DNA of 64,000 nt from Wuchereria bancrofti (taxonomy: Eukaryota; Nematoda; Chromadorea; Rhabditida; Onchocercidae): positions 7,192,303 through 7,256,302 of the forward strand of contig SSBO01000009.1 in assembly GCA_005281725.1 (NCBI GenBank), given 5' to 3'. Under the pieces are notes generated by a model. The model was not told where the DNA came from. It was given only the letters and a program-made list of their open reading frames with translations, and did not search any database. A program made the translations under genes and the position numbers. This document shows positions 14,062-26,200 of the stretch, piece by piece. Position 1 is the first letter of the stretch; the number at the start of each line of letters is the position of its first letter.

Positions 14062-16331
14062 TCACTATTACTATTTCTCCTTCAATAGGGGTTCTAATCT
14101 CTGCACCTTTCGGAGATTTATGTTCTACTTGTATACGTTCTCTCAAACTGGTTAAGTATTCCTCCTTCCATATTTTCCAGAATGTATCCAGAGTTTCCAT
14201 TGTTCTTGTCCAATACTTGATAAGTTTTTCTTGAGTATTTAACTTATGAGGAATATAATCATCTTGATCATCGGTATTATTAGTAGGTATCATTAGACAT
14301 ACGTCTGGTATAATAAAGTCAATAGGTCTTAGGATTTTGGAATCGTCGAAATTTACGTAGGTTAGTGGACGAGTATTAAGTATGCTTTCAACTTCCACTA
14401 TTAAGGTTATAAACTCCTTTTCCTTCAGCAATTTCCTACCTACGACCTTTCTTAATGTTCCTTTCGTTAGATCGATCATCCGTTCGTAAACTCCTCCGCT
14501 CCAAGGCGCCTTCGGAATTATATTTCTCCATTTTATCCCATGTCTAACTAGGAATTCGGTCAATTGTGTCTCTTGTTTCATTATGGTTTGAAAAACTAAC
14601 TGAAATTGACTGGCATTATCACTTAGAATTATTTCTGGATAGCCGCGTCGTGCGACAAATCTTCTGAAAACATTCAAGAAACCTTCTGCACATAAACTGT
14701 CTGCTAATTCTAAATGTACTGCTCTAGTCGCAAGACATGTAAATAAAGCAACCCATCTTTTTGTAACTCCTGTTTCTGTTTTGACGGAAACAGGGCCTAG
14801 ATAATCCAAGCCAACTCGTGCAAATGTTCGTGATCGTCTTACTCGAAATGCTGGATAATTAGGCATAGTTGGCAGTTTAAATGGCTTTGCCTTCCATCTT
14901 TTGCATCCCATGCATTTATTTAAAACTCTTTTAACTTCTGCTCTTCCTTTGGATATCCAAAATCTTTTTCTCAAACTTGCAATCGTATGAGCTATTCCAG
15001 CATGAAACAGTTCTTCGTGTTGCTGTTGTATGAAGATTTCGGTTATACGATTATGTCTAGGAAGATATATGGGATGTAAACCTTGTTCGTCTAATTCTGA
15101 GTTTTCTAGACGACTTCTAGATTTCCATACTCCTTCTTCACAGTATAGATTCCATTTAATTATTTCTTCTTCTGTTATTCCTTCCGATTGGGCTTGTCTG
15201 ATTAATACATCTATAGCTAGTTCATAGTCGTTATCATTGAGTCGATATCTTGCTGAAAAGGTTTGTAACCAAGGAATTTTTCCTTTGGATATTAAATTTA
15301 TAAATTTCAAAGTCCATGCAGTAGTTCTTACCAGCCTCGACCATTTGCTAAATCGATTTACGTCGATTAATTTGAAGGTTTTATCGATAGTAAAATGTGC
15401 TACAATCGTTTGACTTTCTTCTTCGCTTTCATGTTCGTTATGATTTTCATTGAAATTATATTCCCAGACTGGCCATGTTGATTCTTTTCGCTAACCAATC
15501 TGGTCCTTTCCACCATAATTCAATTTGTGTAAGACGAAGTGGGGAAAGTCCTCTAGTGGCCACATCAGCTGGATTAAATTCACTTGGAATATAGCGAAAT
15601 GAGAACTTCGTTTGTCTTATTTCTTCAACTCGATTTTGAACGAATTTCGGTAATAGGCGAGAATGATTTTGTATCCAATGTAATGCGCATTTGGAATCTG
15701 ACCATAAGGTGACATTAATATTCTCTAATTCCATTTGTTTAATAACAAATTGAACAATGCATACTCCTATCAGCACGGCTAATAATTCTAATCTTGGAAT
15801 AGTCATACCCTTGATGGGAGCAATTCTCCATTTGGCGAAAACTAAAGAAGCTTTCCTGTTTTGAGTGACGTATACCGTAGCTGCATATGCAGAAGCATCT
15901 GCGAAAACATGAATTCTTGCGGGTAGTGATGTGTCTATTACGACACGTGGTATCTCTTTCACATATATTGGCCATGCACCTATAAGTTCTTCCCAGTTCT
16001 TCTGATCCTCCATACTTATTAATTGGTCCCAGCTTGCTTTCTTTTTCCAAAGATTTTGAAGAAATAATTTTATCGGCATTGTACATGGGGCTAGGAATCC
16101 TAAGGGATCGTATTGAGAAGCTAGGAACTGTAATATTGTTCTTTTTGTTATACTTAAGGTTATGATGACTTCTTTGCCTTCACTTATTAAGTTTAAAATA
16201 CCTCTTTTATCTTCGACCATTTGGGCGTATTTGTCTTCTTGTTTTCTCTTCGTTGCTGGAACCTGTTGTATGTATTGGATCCAGTTAGTATTAATTGTCT
16301 CAAGTGTGCTAATATGCAGCTTGAGACGCAT
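14062..16331 (-). pseudogene. BEL/Pao pol fragment: RNase H and integrase, preceded by gag piece (inverted)
   Basis: Read on the minus strand, 16331 to about 16150 looks like a gag part (Lys/Ile-rich, ending GKEVIITLS). It then jumps into the pol thumb ([11 protein letters not shown]) and continues through RNase H ([21 protein letters not shown]) and integrase. A two-base deletion at about 15487 breaks the frame after the RNase H domain compared with the plus-strand copy. Integrase shows the HHCC finger (HAGIAH and CMGCKRWK) and D,D,E residues ([27 protein letters not shown]). The sequence stops at the N at 14061. An overlapping, mis-ordered assembly of one inverted pol is as likely as a real rearrangement. 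Confidence 0.75.
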
Positions 16332-16341
16332 TGTTCTTTCT

Positions 16342-16625
16342 TCAAACTCAAAACAGGAAAGCTTCTTTAGTTTTCGCCAAATGGAGAATTGCTCCCATCA
16401 AGGGTATGACTATTCCAAGATTAGAATTATTAGCCGTGCTGATAGGAGTATGCATTGTTCAATTTGTTATTAAACAAATGGAATTAGAGAATATTAATGT
16501 CACCTTATGGTCAGATTCCAAATGCGCATTACATTGGATACAGAATCTCCCTGCAATCAACAACCTCTCCCGAAATAATAAATTAAATTATCAAATCTTC
16601 CAAGAGAAATTTTGCTTTCACAACA
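16342..16625 (+). repeat. RNase H scrap joined to a diverged LTR 3' end
   Basis: 16342-16546 repeats part of the pol RNase H region on the plus strand. At GAATC it switches to the last about 80 bp of an LTR (16547-16625), ending CACAACA. This LTR end resembles the solo LTR at 48541 (shared AAATTATCAAATCTTCCAAGA) more than the two main LTRs. It therefore belongs to an older or different copy. Confidence 0.65.
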
Positions 16626-17129
16626 GGGAATCTTTACAGCTTATTTTTTACTATCATACATGTCGTTTCTTTCGTTTATGTTTTTTCACGGTTGATTGAT
16701 TATTTAGAGAGTATCAGCGATCAAAGCTCTGACAAACGATTTCTTGAAATTTTAGCAATTGCAAATGTCCCATGAAAAGTGTATAACGAAATTGATGCAA
16801 CATTTGTGGAAAGTGTAAACAATTTGGTAAATAAAAAATGCTTCTTTTTTGATTGAAATTCTTTTTTTCATTTCTTGTTTTATTAATGAATTTAAATGAT
16901 GGTAAATGCTATTTTATACTTTTTTTAGTCCATTATTTACTCTGATAAAAATAAATGATTGAATAAGAGATTTAAAAAAGTAAGCGATTTAAAGTAAATA
17001 GTCAATGATTTAAACCTGTTTTGTAATTTTAAACGATTCATGCAATTGTCATGTTTTGTTTGGTTAAAGATGATAATATAAAGGTAATACATATTAGAAA
17101 TGATAATATATATATATATATATATATAA
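16626..17129. other. Non-element DNA inside the BEL/Pao cluster
   Basis: About 500 bp with no similarity to the element parts seen elsewhere in the window. It is AT-rich with no exon recognised, and ends in a (TA)n run at 17108-17128. It may be host DNA between two insertions, or a mis-joined contig end. Confidence 0.5.
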
Positions 17130-18815
17130 CCATTTTTATTATCGGCTACACTTAACTATCATTTGGAAAACTGCGACAATGAACTCGCTAACGAGATCAG
17201 AAAAAATCTTTATGTCGACAACATTATCGTATCAACCAAGTGTATCGATGAGGCTCTACTCAAATATCAAAAAATGAAAAAAATCTTTAACGATGCCTCA
17301 ATGAATGTTAGAGAATTCTTATCAAACAACAAAGAATTCAATTCTAAGATTCCCGAACAACATCGAGCAGAAACAAATGAGTTTAAAAGAATTCTTGGTA
17401 TTAATTGGAACCCAGATGAAGACATAATTCAAACAACCCTAAAACCTTGGAAGGATCAAGTACCAACAAAAAGAACAATATTACAGTTCCTAGCTTCTCA
17501 ATACGATCCCTTAGGATTCCTAGCCCCATGTACAATGCCGATAAAATTATTTCTTCAAAATCTTTGGAAAAAGAAAGTAAGCTGGGACCAATTAATAAGT
17601 ATGGAGGATCAGAAGAACTGGGAAGAACTTATAGGTGCATGGCCAATATATGTGAAAGAGATACCACGTGTCGTAATAGACACATCACTACCCGCAAGAA
17701 TTCATGTTTTCGCAGATGCTTCTGCATATGCAGCTACGGTATACGTCACTCAAAACAGGAAAGCTTCTTTAGTTTTCGCCAAATGGAGAATTGCTCCCAT
17801 CAAGGGTATGACTATTCCAAGATTAGAATTATTAGCCGTGCTGATAGGAGTATGCATTGTTCAATTTGTTATTAAACAAATGGAATTAGAGAATATTAAT
17901 GTCACCTTATGGTCAGATTCCAAATGCGCATTACATTGGATACAGAATCATTCTCGCCTATTACCAAAATTCGTTCAAAATCGAGTTGAAGAAATAAGAC
18001 AAACGAAGTTCTCATTTCGCTATATTCCAAGTGAATTTAATCCAGCTGATGTGGCCACTAGAGGACTTTCCCCACTTCGTCTTACACAAATTGAATTATG
18101 GTGGAAAGGACCAGATTGGTTAGCAAAGGAAGAATCAACATGGCCAGTCTGGGAATATAATTTCAATGAAAATCATAACGAATATGAAAGCGAAGAAGAA
18201 ATTCAAACGATTGTAGCACATTTTACTATCGATAAAACCTTCAAATTAATCGACGTAAATCGATTTAGCAAATGGTCGAGGCTGGTAAGAACTACTGCAT
18301 GGACTTTGAAATTTATAAATTTAATATCCAAAGGAAAAATTCCTTGGTTACAAACCTTTTCAGCAAGATATCGACTCAATGATAACGACTATGAACTAGC
18401 TATAGATGTATTAATCAGACAAGCCCAATCGGAAGGAATAACAGAAGAAGAAATAATTAAATGGAATCTATACTGTGAAGAAGGAGTATGGAAATCTAGA
18501 AGTCGTCTAGAAAACTCAGAATTAGACGAACAAGGTTTACATCCCATATATCTTCCTAGACATAATCGTATAACCGAAATCTTCATACAACAGCAACACG
18601 AAGAACTGTTTCATGCTGGAATAGCTCATACGATTGCAAGTTTGAGAAAAAGATTTTGGATATCCAAAGGAAGAGCAGAAGTTAAAAGAGTTTTAAATAA
18701 ATGCATGGGATGCAAAAGATGGAAGGCAAAGCCATTTAAACTGCCAACTATGCCTAATTATCCAGCATTTCGAGTAAGACGATCACGAACATTTGCACGA
18801 GTTGGCTTGGATTAT
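17130..18815 (+). CDS. pol: BEL/Pao pol, RT C-terminal part through integrase (open, truncated at gap)
   Basis: A plus-strand frame is open without a stop from the RT fingers/palm border to the N gap at 18816. In order it shows YVDN (RT catalytic box), the thumb, RNase H (FADAS, LELLAV, WSDSKCA), the connection, and the integrase zinc finger ([21 protein letters not shown]), up to the first integrase Asp (VGLDY). The 5' part (gag, protease, first RT motifs) is missing at the junction with the (TA)n tract. It is nearly identical to the inverted copies but lacks their frameshift. Confidence 0.85.
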
Positions 18816-18826
18816 NNNNNNNNNNN
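18816..18826. other. Assembly gap (11 N)
   Basis: Eleven N bases split the plus-strand pol. The roughly 530 bp before the gap (18286-18815) reappear directly after it (about 18834-19365) with no difference that I could see. This is the pattern of an unmerged contig overlap. Confidence 0.95.
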
Positions 18827-18833
18827 TTAAATT

Positions 18834-20325
18834 AGTAAGAACTACTGCATGGACTTTGAAATTTATAAATTTAATATCCAAAGGAAAAATTCCTTGGTTA
18901 CAAACCTTTTCAGCAAGATATCGACTCAATGATAACGACTATGAACTAGCTATAGATGTATTAATCAGACAAGCCCAATCGGAAGGAATAACAGAAGAAG
19001 AAATAATTAAATGGAATCTATACTGTGAAGAAGGAGTATGGAAATCTAGAAGTCGTCTAGAAAACTCAGAATTAGACGAACAAGGTTTACATCCCATATA
19101 TCTTCCTAGACATAATCGTATAACCGAAATCTTCATACAACAGCAACACGAAGAACTGTTTCATGCTGGAATAGCTCATACGATTGCAAGTTTGAGAAAA
19201 AGATTTTGGATATCCAAAGGAAGAGCAGAAGTTAAAAGAGTTTTAAATAAATGCATGGGATGCAAAAGATGGAAGGCAAAGCCATTTAAACTGCCAACTA
19301 TGCCTAATTATCCAGCATTTCGAGTAAGACGATCACGAACATTTGCACGAGTTGGCTTGGATTATCTAGGCCCTGTTTCCGTCAAAACAGAAACAGGAGT
19401 TACAAAAAGATGGGTTGCTTTATTTACATGTCTTGCGACTAGAGCAGTACATTTAGAATTAGCAGACAGTTTATGTGCAGAAGGTTTCTTGAATGTTTTC
19501 AGAAGATTTGTCGCACGACGCGGCTATCCAGAAATAATTCTAAGTGATAATGCCAGTCAATTTCAGTTAGTTTTTCAAACCATAATGAAACAAGAGACAC
19601 AATTGACCGAATTCCTAGTTAGACATGGGATAAAATGGAGAAATATAATTCCGAAGGCGCCTTGGAGCGGAGGAGTTTACGAACGGATGATCGGTCTAAC
19701 GAAAGGAACATTAAGAAAGGTCGTAGGTAGGAAATTGCTGAAGGAAAAGGAGTTTATAACCTTAATAGTGGAAGTTGAAAGCATACTTAATACTCGTCCA
19801 CTAACCTACGTAAATTTCGACGATTCCAAAATCCTAAGACCTATTGACTTTATTATACCAGACGTATGTCTAATGATACCTACTAATAATACCGATGATC
19901 AAGATGATTATATTCCTCATAAGTTAAATACTCAAGAAAAACTTATCAAGTATTGGACAAGAACAATGGAAACTCTGGATACATTCTGGAAAATATGGAA
20001 GGAGGAATACTTAACCAGTTTGAGAGAACGTATACAAGTAGAACATAAATCTCCGAAAGGGGCAGAGATTAGAACCCCTATTGAAGGAGAAATAGTAATA
20101 GTGAACGAAACGAACGCTCCTCGTGGTACATGGAAATTGGCAAAAATAAAGAAACTCAACGTGAGTCAAGATAAACGAATAAGAAGCGCATTAATAGAAT
20201 TACCTCGAGGAACTCAAATGAATCGCCCTATTAATATGCTGTATCCTCTAGAAATTGAAACTATGGAAGGACGAGAGGAGCAACAAATTACTCCTGTCGC
20301 TAAAGACGAAGAACAAAGGCGATAA
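18834..20325 (+). CDS. pol: BEL/Pao pol, integrase to C-terminal stop
   Basis: An open plus-strand frame runs from the connection region through the whole integrase to TAA at 20323-20325. The catalytic triad is complete: Asp in VGLDYLGPV, Asp in LSDNASQF, Glu in [11 protein letters not shown]. The C-terminal basic domain ends in EDEEQRR. The first about 530 bp duplicate the end of the previous fragment. Allowing for that overlap, the two pieces make one unbroken RT-RNase H-integrase frame. Confidence 0.85.
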
Positions 20326-20756
20326 ACTGATAAACGGATAATCCTTTGGTACAAACGATGTAGCTGGAAAGCGAGGAGAAGCAGTAAATGAGAATCTCTT
20401 TGTCCATAAATTAACCTCGCTTATACACATTATATTGTATAAGAGATGTGAAAATTAAATGCATGTAATAGACTATTGTAACAAAGAGATATCTATCCTT
20501 AAACAAATCTCCTTTCTTCTCAAATTCACATTTATCATCTTTAGTCTCAATTAACTCCAACACCATCTCTTAATTACAATTAATCATTTTTTACAATTGT
20601 CCATTTATAGGGTGGTTGGGGTTTCAGCTCTCTGGTAATGTTTAGCGCTTTTATAACTGTGTAGCATCCGTGCGATATGTATAATGCGTTATTATGATGT
20701 TGATTTGTTTTTTATGTCAAATAAAGGTTTAATTACCCAAGTTTGAGGTTTCACGA
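20326..20756. other. Non-coding stretch after pol stop
   Basis: No exon. It may include the element's 3' untranslated region (a polypurine stretch near 20370-20385 is GGAAAGCGAGGAGAAG). A purine tract would normally abut the 3' LTR directly, which it does not do here. That supports a rearranged end. Confidence 0.4.
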
Positions 20757-21341
20757 CACTATCGATAAAACCTTCAAATTAATCGACGTAAATCGATTTA
20801 GCAAATGGTCGAGGCTGGTAAGAACTACTGCATGGACTTTGAAATTTATAAATTTAATATCCAAAGGTAAAATTCCTTGGTTACAAACCTCTTCAGCAAA
20901 AGATCGACTCAATGATAACGAATATGAACTAGCTATAGATGTATTAATCAAAAGCCCAATCGGAAGGAATAACGGAAGAAGAAATAATTAAATGGAATCT
21001 ATACTATGAAGAAGGAGTATGGAAATCTAAAAGTCGTTTAGAAAACTCAGAATTAGACGCAACAACACGAACTGTTTCATGCTGGAATAGCTCATACGAT
21101 TTCAAGTTTGAGAAAAAGATTTTGGATACCCAAAGGAAGAACAGAAGTTAAAAGAGTTTTAAATAAATGCATGGGATGCAAAAGATGGAAGGCAAAGCCA
21201 TTTAAACTGCCAACTGTGTCTAATTCCCAGCATTTCGAGTAAGACGATCACGGACATTTGCACGAGTTGGCTTGGATTATCTAGGCCCTGTTTCCGTCAA
21301 AACAGAAACAGGAGTTACAAAAAGATGGGTTGCTTTATTTA
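20757..21341 (+). pseudogene. Decayed BEL/Pao integrase copy
   Basis: This repeats the connection and integrase zinc-finger part of pol with many substitutions. It has a frameshift near 20951 and an internal deletion near 21058 (about 50 bp compared with the intact copy). It runs into the 3-N gap at 21342-21344, immediately before the right LTR. It is visibly older than the other pol pieces. Confidence 0.75.
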
Positions 21342-21345
21342 NNNA

Positions 21346-21829
21346 TGTTAATACTGCTTAATATAGCAATCCATTATAATTTCCTTTGCAATGCATCGCA
21401 CTCGTTTAGCTGACCTTTGATCTTATAACAATCCTATGCTATGAGCATCCACCATTTAATGTCAATTGTAACCAACTATAGTTGCCACCCAATGTAAGTT
21501 CTTTGTGATATCCATGCAATCCTTGCATTGTAACTATTGTCCATTGTAACCTATTGTTCAAGTAACTCCTTATCATCTAACTAAGCGATTTCTTCTTTGT
21601 AAAAATGTCTGATTATAAACCACTCCCACATCTTAATATATATAATGCATCAGTTTTGTTGGATTTATCAAGATTGTACGGTTGCTTCTGTTAATAAAGG
21701 ATTATTCTCTTCCTCTCTTACCCCACATACTTACATCTACATTCAACGAATCTCCCTGCAATCAACAACCTTTCCCGAAATAATAAATTAACTTAACAAT
21801 CTACCAAGAGAAATTTTGCTTCCACAACA
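21346..21829 (+). repeat. Right LTR of BEL/Pao element
   Basis: This begins at TGTTAATACTGC directly after the N gap, so the first about 38 bp are missing, and ends CCACAACA. It is almost identical to the left LTR. It is followed by ATCAT, the right target-site duplication (21830-21834). Confidence 0.85.
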
Positions 21830-21834
21830 ATCAT
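21830..21834. repeat. Target-site duplication ATCAT (right)
   Basis: Partner of 12544-12548. The match at exactly both outer LTR edges argues that the outer LTRs belong to one integration event, whatever happened between them. Confidence 0.75.
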
Positions 21835-23223
21835 CTTATTTGCTATATTCGATCGCTGTTGTTAATTTCACTTCATCTCTCCATGAATCTGTGATAAACA
21901 GTTCTTACCAGCAGATTTGAGCAATCGAAAATAATAGTTGTGAGTGTGGGTCTAATTATATCTAAGCAATACTTCATGTGATTAATACTCTTTCCTACAA
22001 TTACATTACAGTTTTATTATTAAATAAACCTCTTTATAATTCTAAAAATTTTCCATGTAATCATTTCTGATCCAAAAGCTAATACAATTGGGTTCATGGA
22101 CGACTGAAGAATGAGTTGCTTTAAATTAACCTAGAATTTTTTTTTTTCTAATTTCTCATAAAATTCAAAGTGCAACTGTTTGACCCATCCTAAATCCAAC
22201 AGTTTCATCGTTTGACTATGCAATACTGTAGAACAAAGTATGTTTCATCGCAGTGTTGTAATTCATTGAAGTAATTTGATTCAAATTGTTTGAAATGTGG
22301 AAGTAAACTATTGTATGACCAGGTGATAGTATATTTGTTAAAGTTGGTTTGGGGATCAAGAAGCTTAAATTTGTCGTCAAACGAAAGAAAATAATGTAAT
22401 GATAGACAAAGATATGTGCAGGGTGACATTCTGGGCTGTGATCAGGTACGGGCTAATTGCCTACCTATTTCCTTCGACTTATTTTTAGCCCAACTCATTC
22501 TAACCATTAACATTGAAGGAAACTATAAAGAAAAATATGTTTAGTAAAATATGTTTATCTCCTTTACTGAATTTTCCTTCACAACTGATCGTTTTAAATG
22601 TTCAGTATGAAATTCAAAATGGATAAATCAAAAAAACAAAAAGTCATTCGCACACTTCTGTTTTATACTTCGCTCTCACCAAAAAGTAGTGATATAATTA
22701 TCAGTCCTTATTCAATGTTCTCGTCAAAATCATCGAAAAGATGACCAATGGTCACTGACTGGACAAATCGCGGTGGACAAGCTCTTCTCGACGTTATAGT
22801 GCTACAGAAGGAGAAGACAGAGTACTGGCGGCAAAGGTGACATTTGAAGATGTGATCGTAGTCGTCCTAAACCACTGAGACGTTTTTGTTCAACTTTGTC
22901 TCCTTGATTTTTTTTATCCCTCAATCTTAACTATTATAATTGTGAGTGGAAGGGGAAAGAGTGTTTTAATCCTAAGCGGAAATAGAGGTGAATGAGTTAG
23001 GATGAGGTTAGCATATTAGCTAATTATTGGTTAGTCTTGGCATTTCTACAGGTTTCCAGATTGTACTAGTTTTATACTAGTTAGTGCATAGTTAGAGGTG
23101 TGATGTTGCATAGAAACGATAATATAAAATATAGAGAAGTTCCAGCTGATTAAGTATCATCCATAGAAAGGAAAGTGAAAGTCTTAAATGGTAAATAATT
23201 TCAGATAAGAATATAGTTCAGAT
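21835..23223. other. Intergenic upstream of first cyk-4 copy
   Basis: No exon recognised. The open frame at 22205-22429 (-) has no family resemblance. The region directly before 23224 should hold the promoter or trans-splice site of the gene. Confidence 0.5.
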
Positions 23224-26200
23224 ATGGATAAAATCCTGTGTAGTGGCAGATCCCGCAAAATTCTTAAGGAATACGGCGAAAACAATAATTTCGCGGTGAC
23301 ATTGATTGAGAAACAGAACCAATTGGGTACTTTTTTTCACTTCATATTTTCTGTTATATTGCGAAATGTATTAATGTATGAAAAGTATTTCAGACATATT
23401 AAAAGTGCTTGACTTGTTGGAACAAATGAGACAGAATTGGAATTATGAAAAAATAAGAGCAGAAGCTATAGAGGATGAGCTTGATCAGGGGAATAAAGAA
23501 AAAGAGTAAGTTTTTTTTTTCAAAATCTGGAAAATTATGCAGGTTTTATTGGTTTTTAAAGTTATTACATGTTTTATTTTGTATTCTTCGCTCTACATTA
23601 CATAATTTGTTTTTCTTTTTCAACTGTTTTTATTGACTTACGGAAAATTTTGACGTGTTATGAGTGCTCATTTGTCTCTGTCGTTACGTTATTTATGAGG
23701 TTTGCACTCATAAAATGCGAGAACTCTTGTAATATATGAATATTATTGAACACAGCCTATTTTAGCGGATTGCGAAAAGAAATTCGGATGTACAGAGAGC
23801 AGCTTCGTGATGCTCGAAAACAAATCGCAGCTCTAATGTCTGACAAGAAAAGCATGGAATATGATATTGGAGAATGGGAAAGGAAATTCGAACTTGTCAC
23901 TGATCTTCTAAAGGTCACTATTTTATTATAGTTTCTTCAGTGCTATCGGTAAAGTTAAAAATTCATTTTATTTGAAAGCGTCTCTTGCGTTTTCTTAAAA
24001 TGATTATTTTTTATAGGACCAATCACATCTAAGTATGGAAGAACGACAGAAGTTATTTGCAAATGGCAGCATTCTAAATAAAAAGCCTATGAAATTACAA
24101 GAAACTCGTGATACACATCTAAGTTTTTCGCACTGTTCTTCAGATGAGGGAAACATAGACTATGATAAAACTGCTGATATATCTGATAATTCATTAGATG
24201 AAATGGACGAATCACGTTTACGAAATGGAAAAGTTTACAGAAGGCGAGTGATGACTATTTTAACTCGATTTTAGTTAGTAGAATTAATTGGAGAACTTTA
24301 AATTTTGTTCGTTCCTCAAGTTTAGGTCACGTAGCATGATTTCGCTGACAACAAAACGTATCTCAGCAGTGGCCAGCAAACGACCAAAGAAAAGCACGTT
24401 GATAGATACCGTTGAAGAGGAAGTGGTAAGTTTCAGTGAAATTTAATGATATGCTTTCAAAGAAATTGTAGTTACTGTTCTATTTTTAGTATGCCTACTG
24501 CTTTAATATCACTGCAATGCTGCACAAATATTCAATGAATTTTAGGAAACACCTTCTAAACGATCGAAAAATGGGACAGAAATAATGACCCCAATGAATA
24601 CTGGAAACAGTAATTCACCTACAGCTAAAATAGCTGTTAGACGTTCAATGAATAGTCGTTCTAATGCCAATATTCTCAATGTTCGTGAAATTGCTATATT
24701 GATTTCATCTTCATTTCTCTGCAATTCAGAACAATGGATTCGGATTTTTAAAAAATTTCTTTGGTTCAGTCTATTGACAAATTAAAAACGCAAATCAAAT
24801 TAAAAACATTATATGTTTTTAGAAGTCAGAAGAGACGATGACACTGCCAACAAATACATTGACACCACAATGTGGAACAAGTTCAACTGATCTGTTAGTT
24901 TTTTCATTTTTGCAGCTGAAGCTGTATCCTAGGGGATATGTTTTCTGTGTAATTATCGAGCGCCATGTTTTTTGTAACGTTGTTAGATTCACGTGATGAT
25001 TAACATTGTTCATAGCTGAACTGTTCCCTAACAAGAGCAATACGCATACTACTCAGCTATTGACATCTGTAACATAAATATGGAAAAGAAGTAAATATAA
25101 ATAACCATAAGTTGTTTTTCACAAGAATTTTATTGCACATAAACTGAATGGACCAAATTTTTTTGCATGTGGATTTCACTGCTGATGGCTTTTTTGTCTT
25201 AACAAATCATTTCGTTCAGTTTTTCCATAATCTCGATAACGACAGATTGTGCCAATCATTCACAGATGCACTTACAATAATCAGTTACTGGAGATATTCT
25301 ACATTTATCTATTTCAAAAAATAGAGCAGAATTTTTGAATAAACTAAATAAAGATCTTCCAATTTATCAAGATTTTCGTTGAATTTTCTGAATGTATTAG
25401 AACGCGCTCTTTCCTAATCCATCTCTAGCCTAAAAATGAGAGTCAACTCAGATAAAATCATACTGGGAAATAAGAGAGATTTTCAAACTGAAAACGATTA
25501 TTTTGAATACAAATTACCTAATGTTTATAAAGTACATTATAGCGAGAACTTTTTATTCATTCCCAAGAGATTAACTAGTAGTGGTAGTTTGCGGTTTAGA
25601 TTTATGGGCATTGTTTGCGCTATTTATATCGATAAAGTAGTGAATTTGTGGTTTCAAGTTCAACAACGTTTATATTGGCCAATTTTAATGGTCTTTATTA
25701 ATATCTGTTTACTTAATTATGTAATATCCACATAAGATATAATGCATATGTAAATATATTCAAAGCTGGAATAAGAAAAAAAGAAATAAAAGAAAAGAAA
25801 AAAAAAATAAAAGAATCATAAAAGAATCCGCAGGAATGAAAGTACAAGAAGAATTCATAAGATTCTTTTTTGCAATGCTGAATTTGTCTTATAAAATTTT
25901 CTCTTGGATGAAATTCAAAATTCTCTGTTGCATGATTCTTAAACTAAACTGACACTTTTCGCAGTTCGTTTTATAGCACGTTTTCGTTCTCCATTTATAG
26001 TGCAAAAAGATACTTGAACGTAACTTTTATTTCAGAAAATAGTTCTGATGTTGGTTTTTTAACCAAAATGTTTGTACAAACCGAGATTGGTTTTAAATGT
26101 ATGTAATTTAAATTTAAATGTATGTGAAAATATTTCAAAGGAGAACTCCACTCAGTGGCACGAAAACGTGGACTCGTGGTGCATCAATCTCGACACGCCC

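Larger units (their letters stand above)
12549..21829 (+). mobile_element. BEL/Pao LTR retrotransposon cluster, internally scrambled
   Basis: Two LTRs in the same orientation (12549-13075 and 21346-21829) bound the cluster, and ATCAT is duplicated outside both. Inside, from left to right: primer-binding site, a gag fragment, an inverted RT-RNase H piece, a 1-base N gap, an inverted integrase to RNase H piece plus gag fragment, a plus-strand RNase H scrap and LTR scrap, about 500 bp of unrelated DNA, a long intact plus-strand pol, an 11-N gap, pol again to its stop, a non-coding stretch, a decayed integrase copy and a 3-N gap. Pol carries RT, RNase H and integrase of BEL/Pao type. I saw no protease or env. 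The near-identical LTRs and open pol suggest recent insertion. Part of the scrambling is probably assembly error at the N gaps, and part may be nested insertion. Confidence 0.85.

Noticed and set aside
17108..17128. CRISPR-like or satellite repeat
   Set aside because: A plain (TA)n microsatellite. No CRISPR array or longer satellite exists anywhere in the window.
16626..17129. Treating this stretch as the element's untranslated region
   Set aside because: It shares no sequence with the leader after the left LTR or the region after the pol stop, and it begins right after a complete LTR end.
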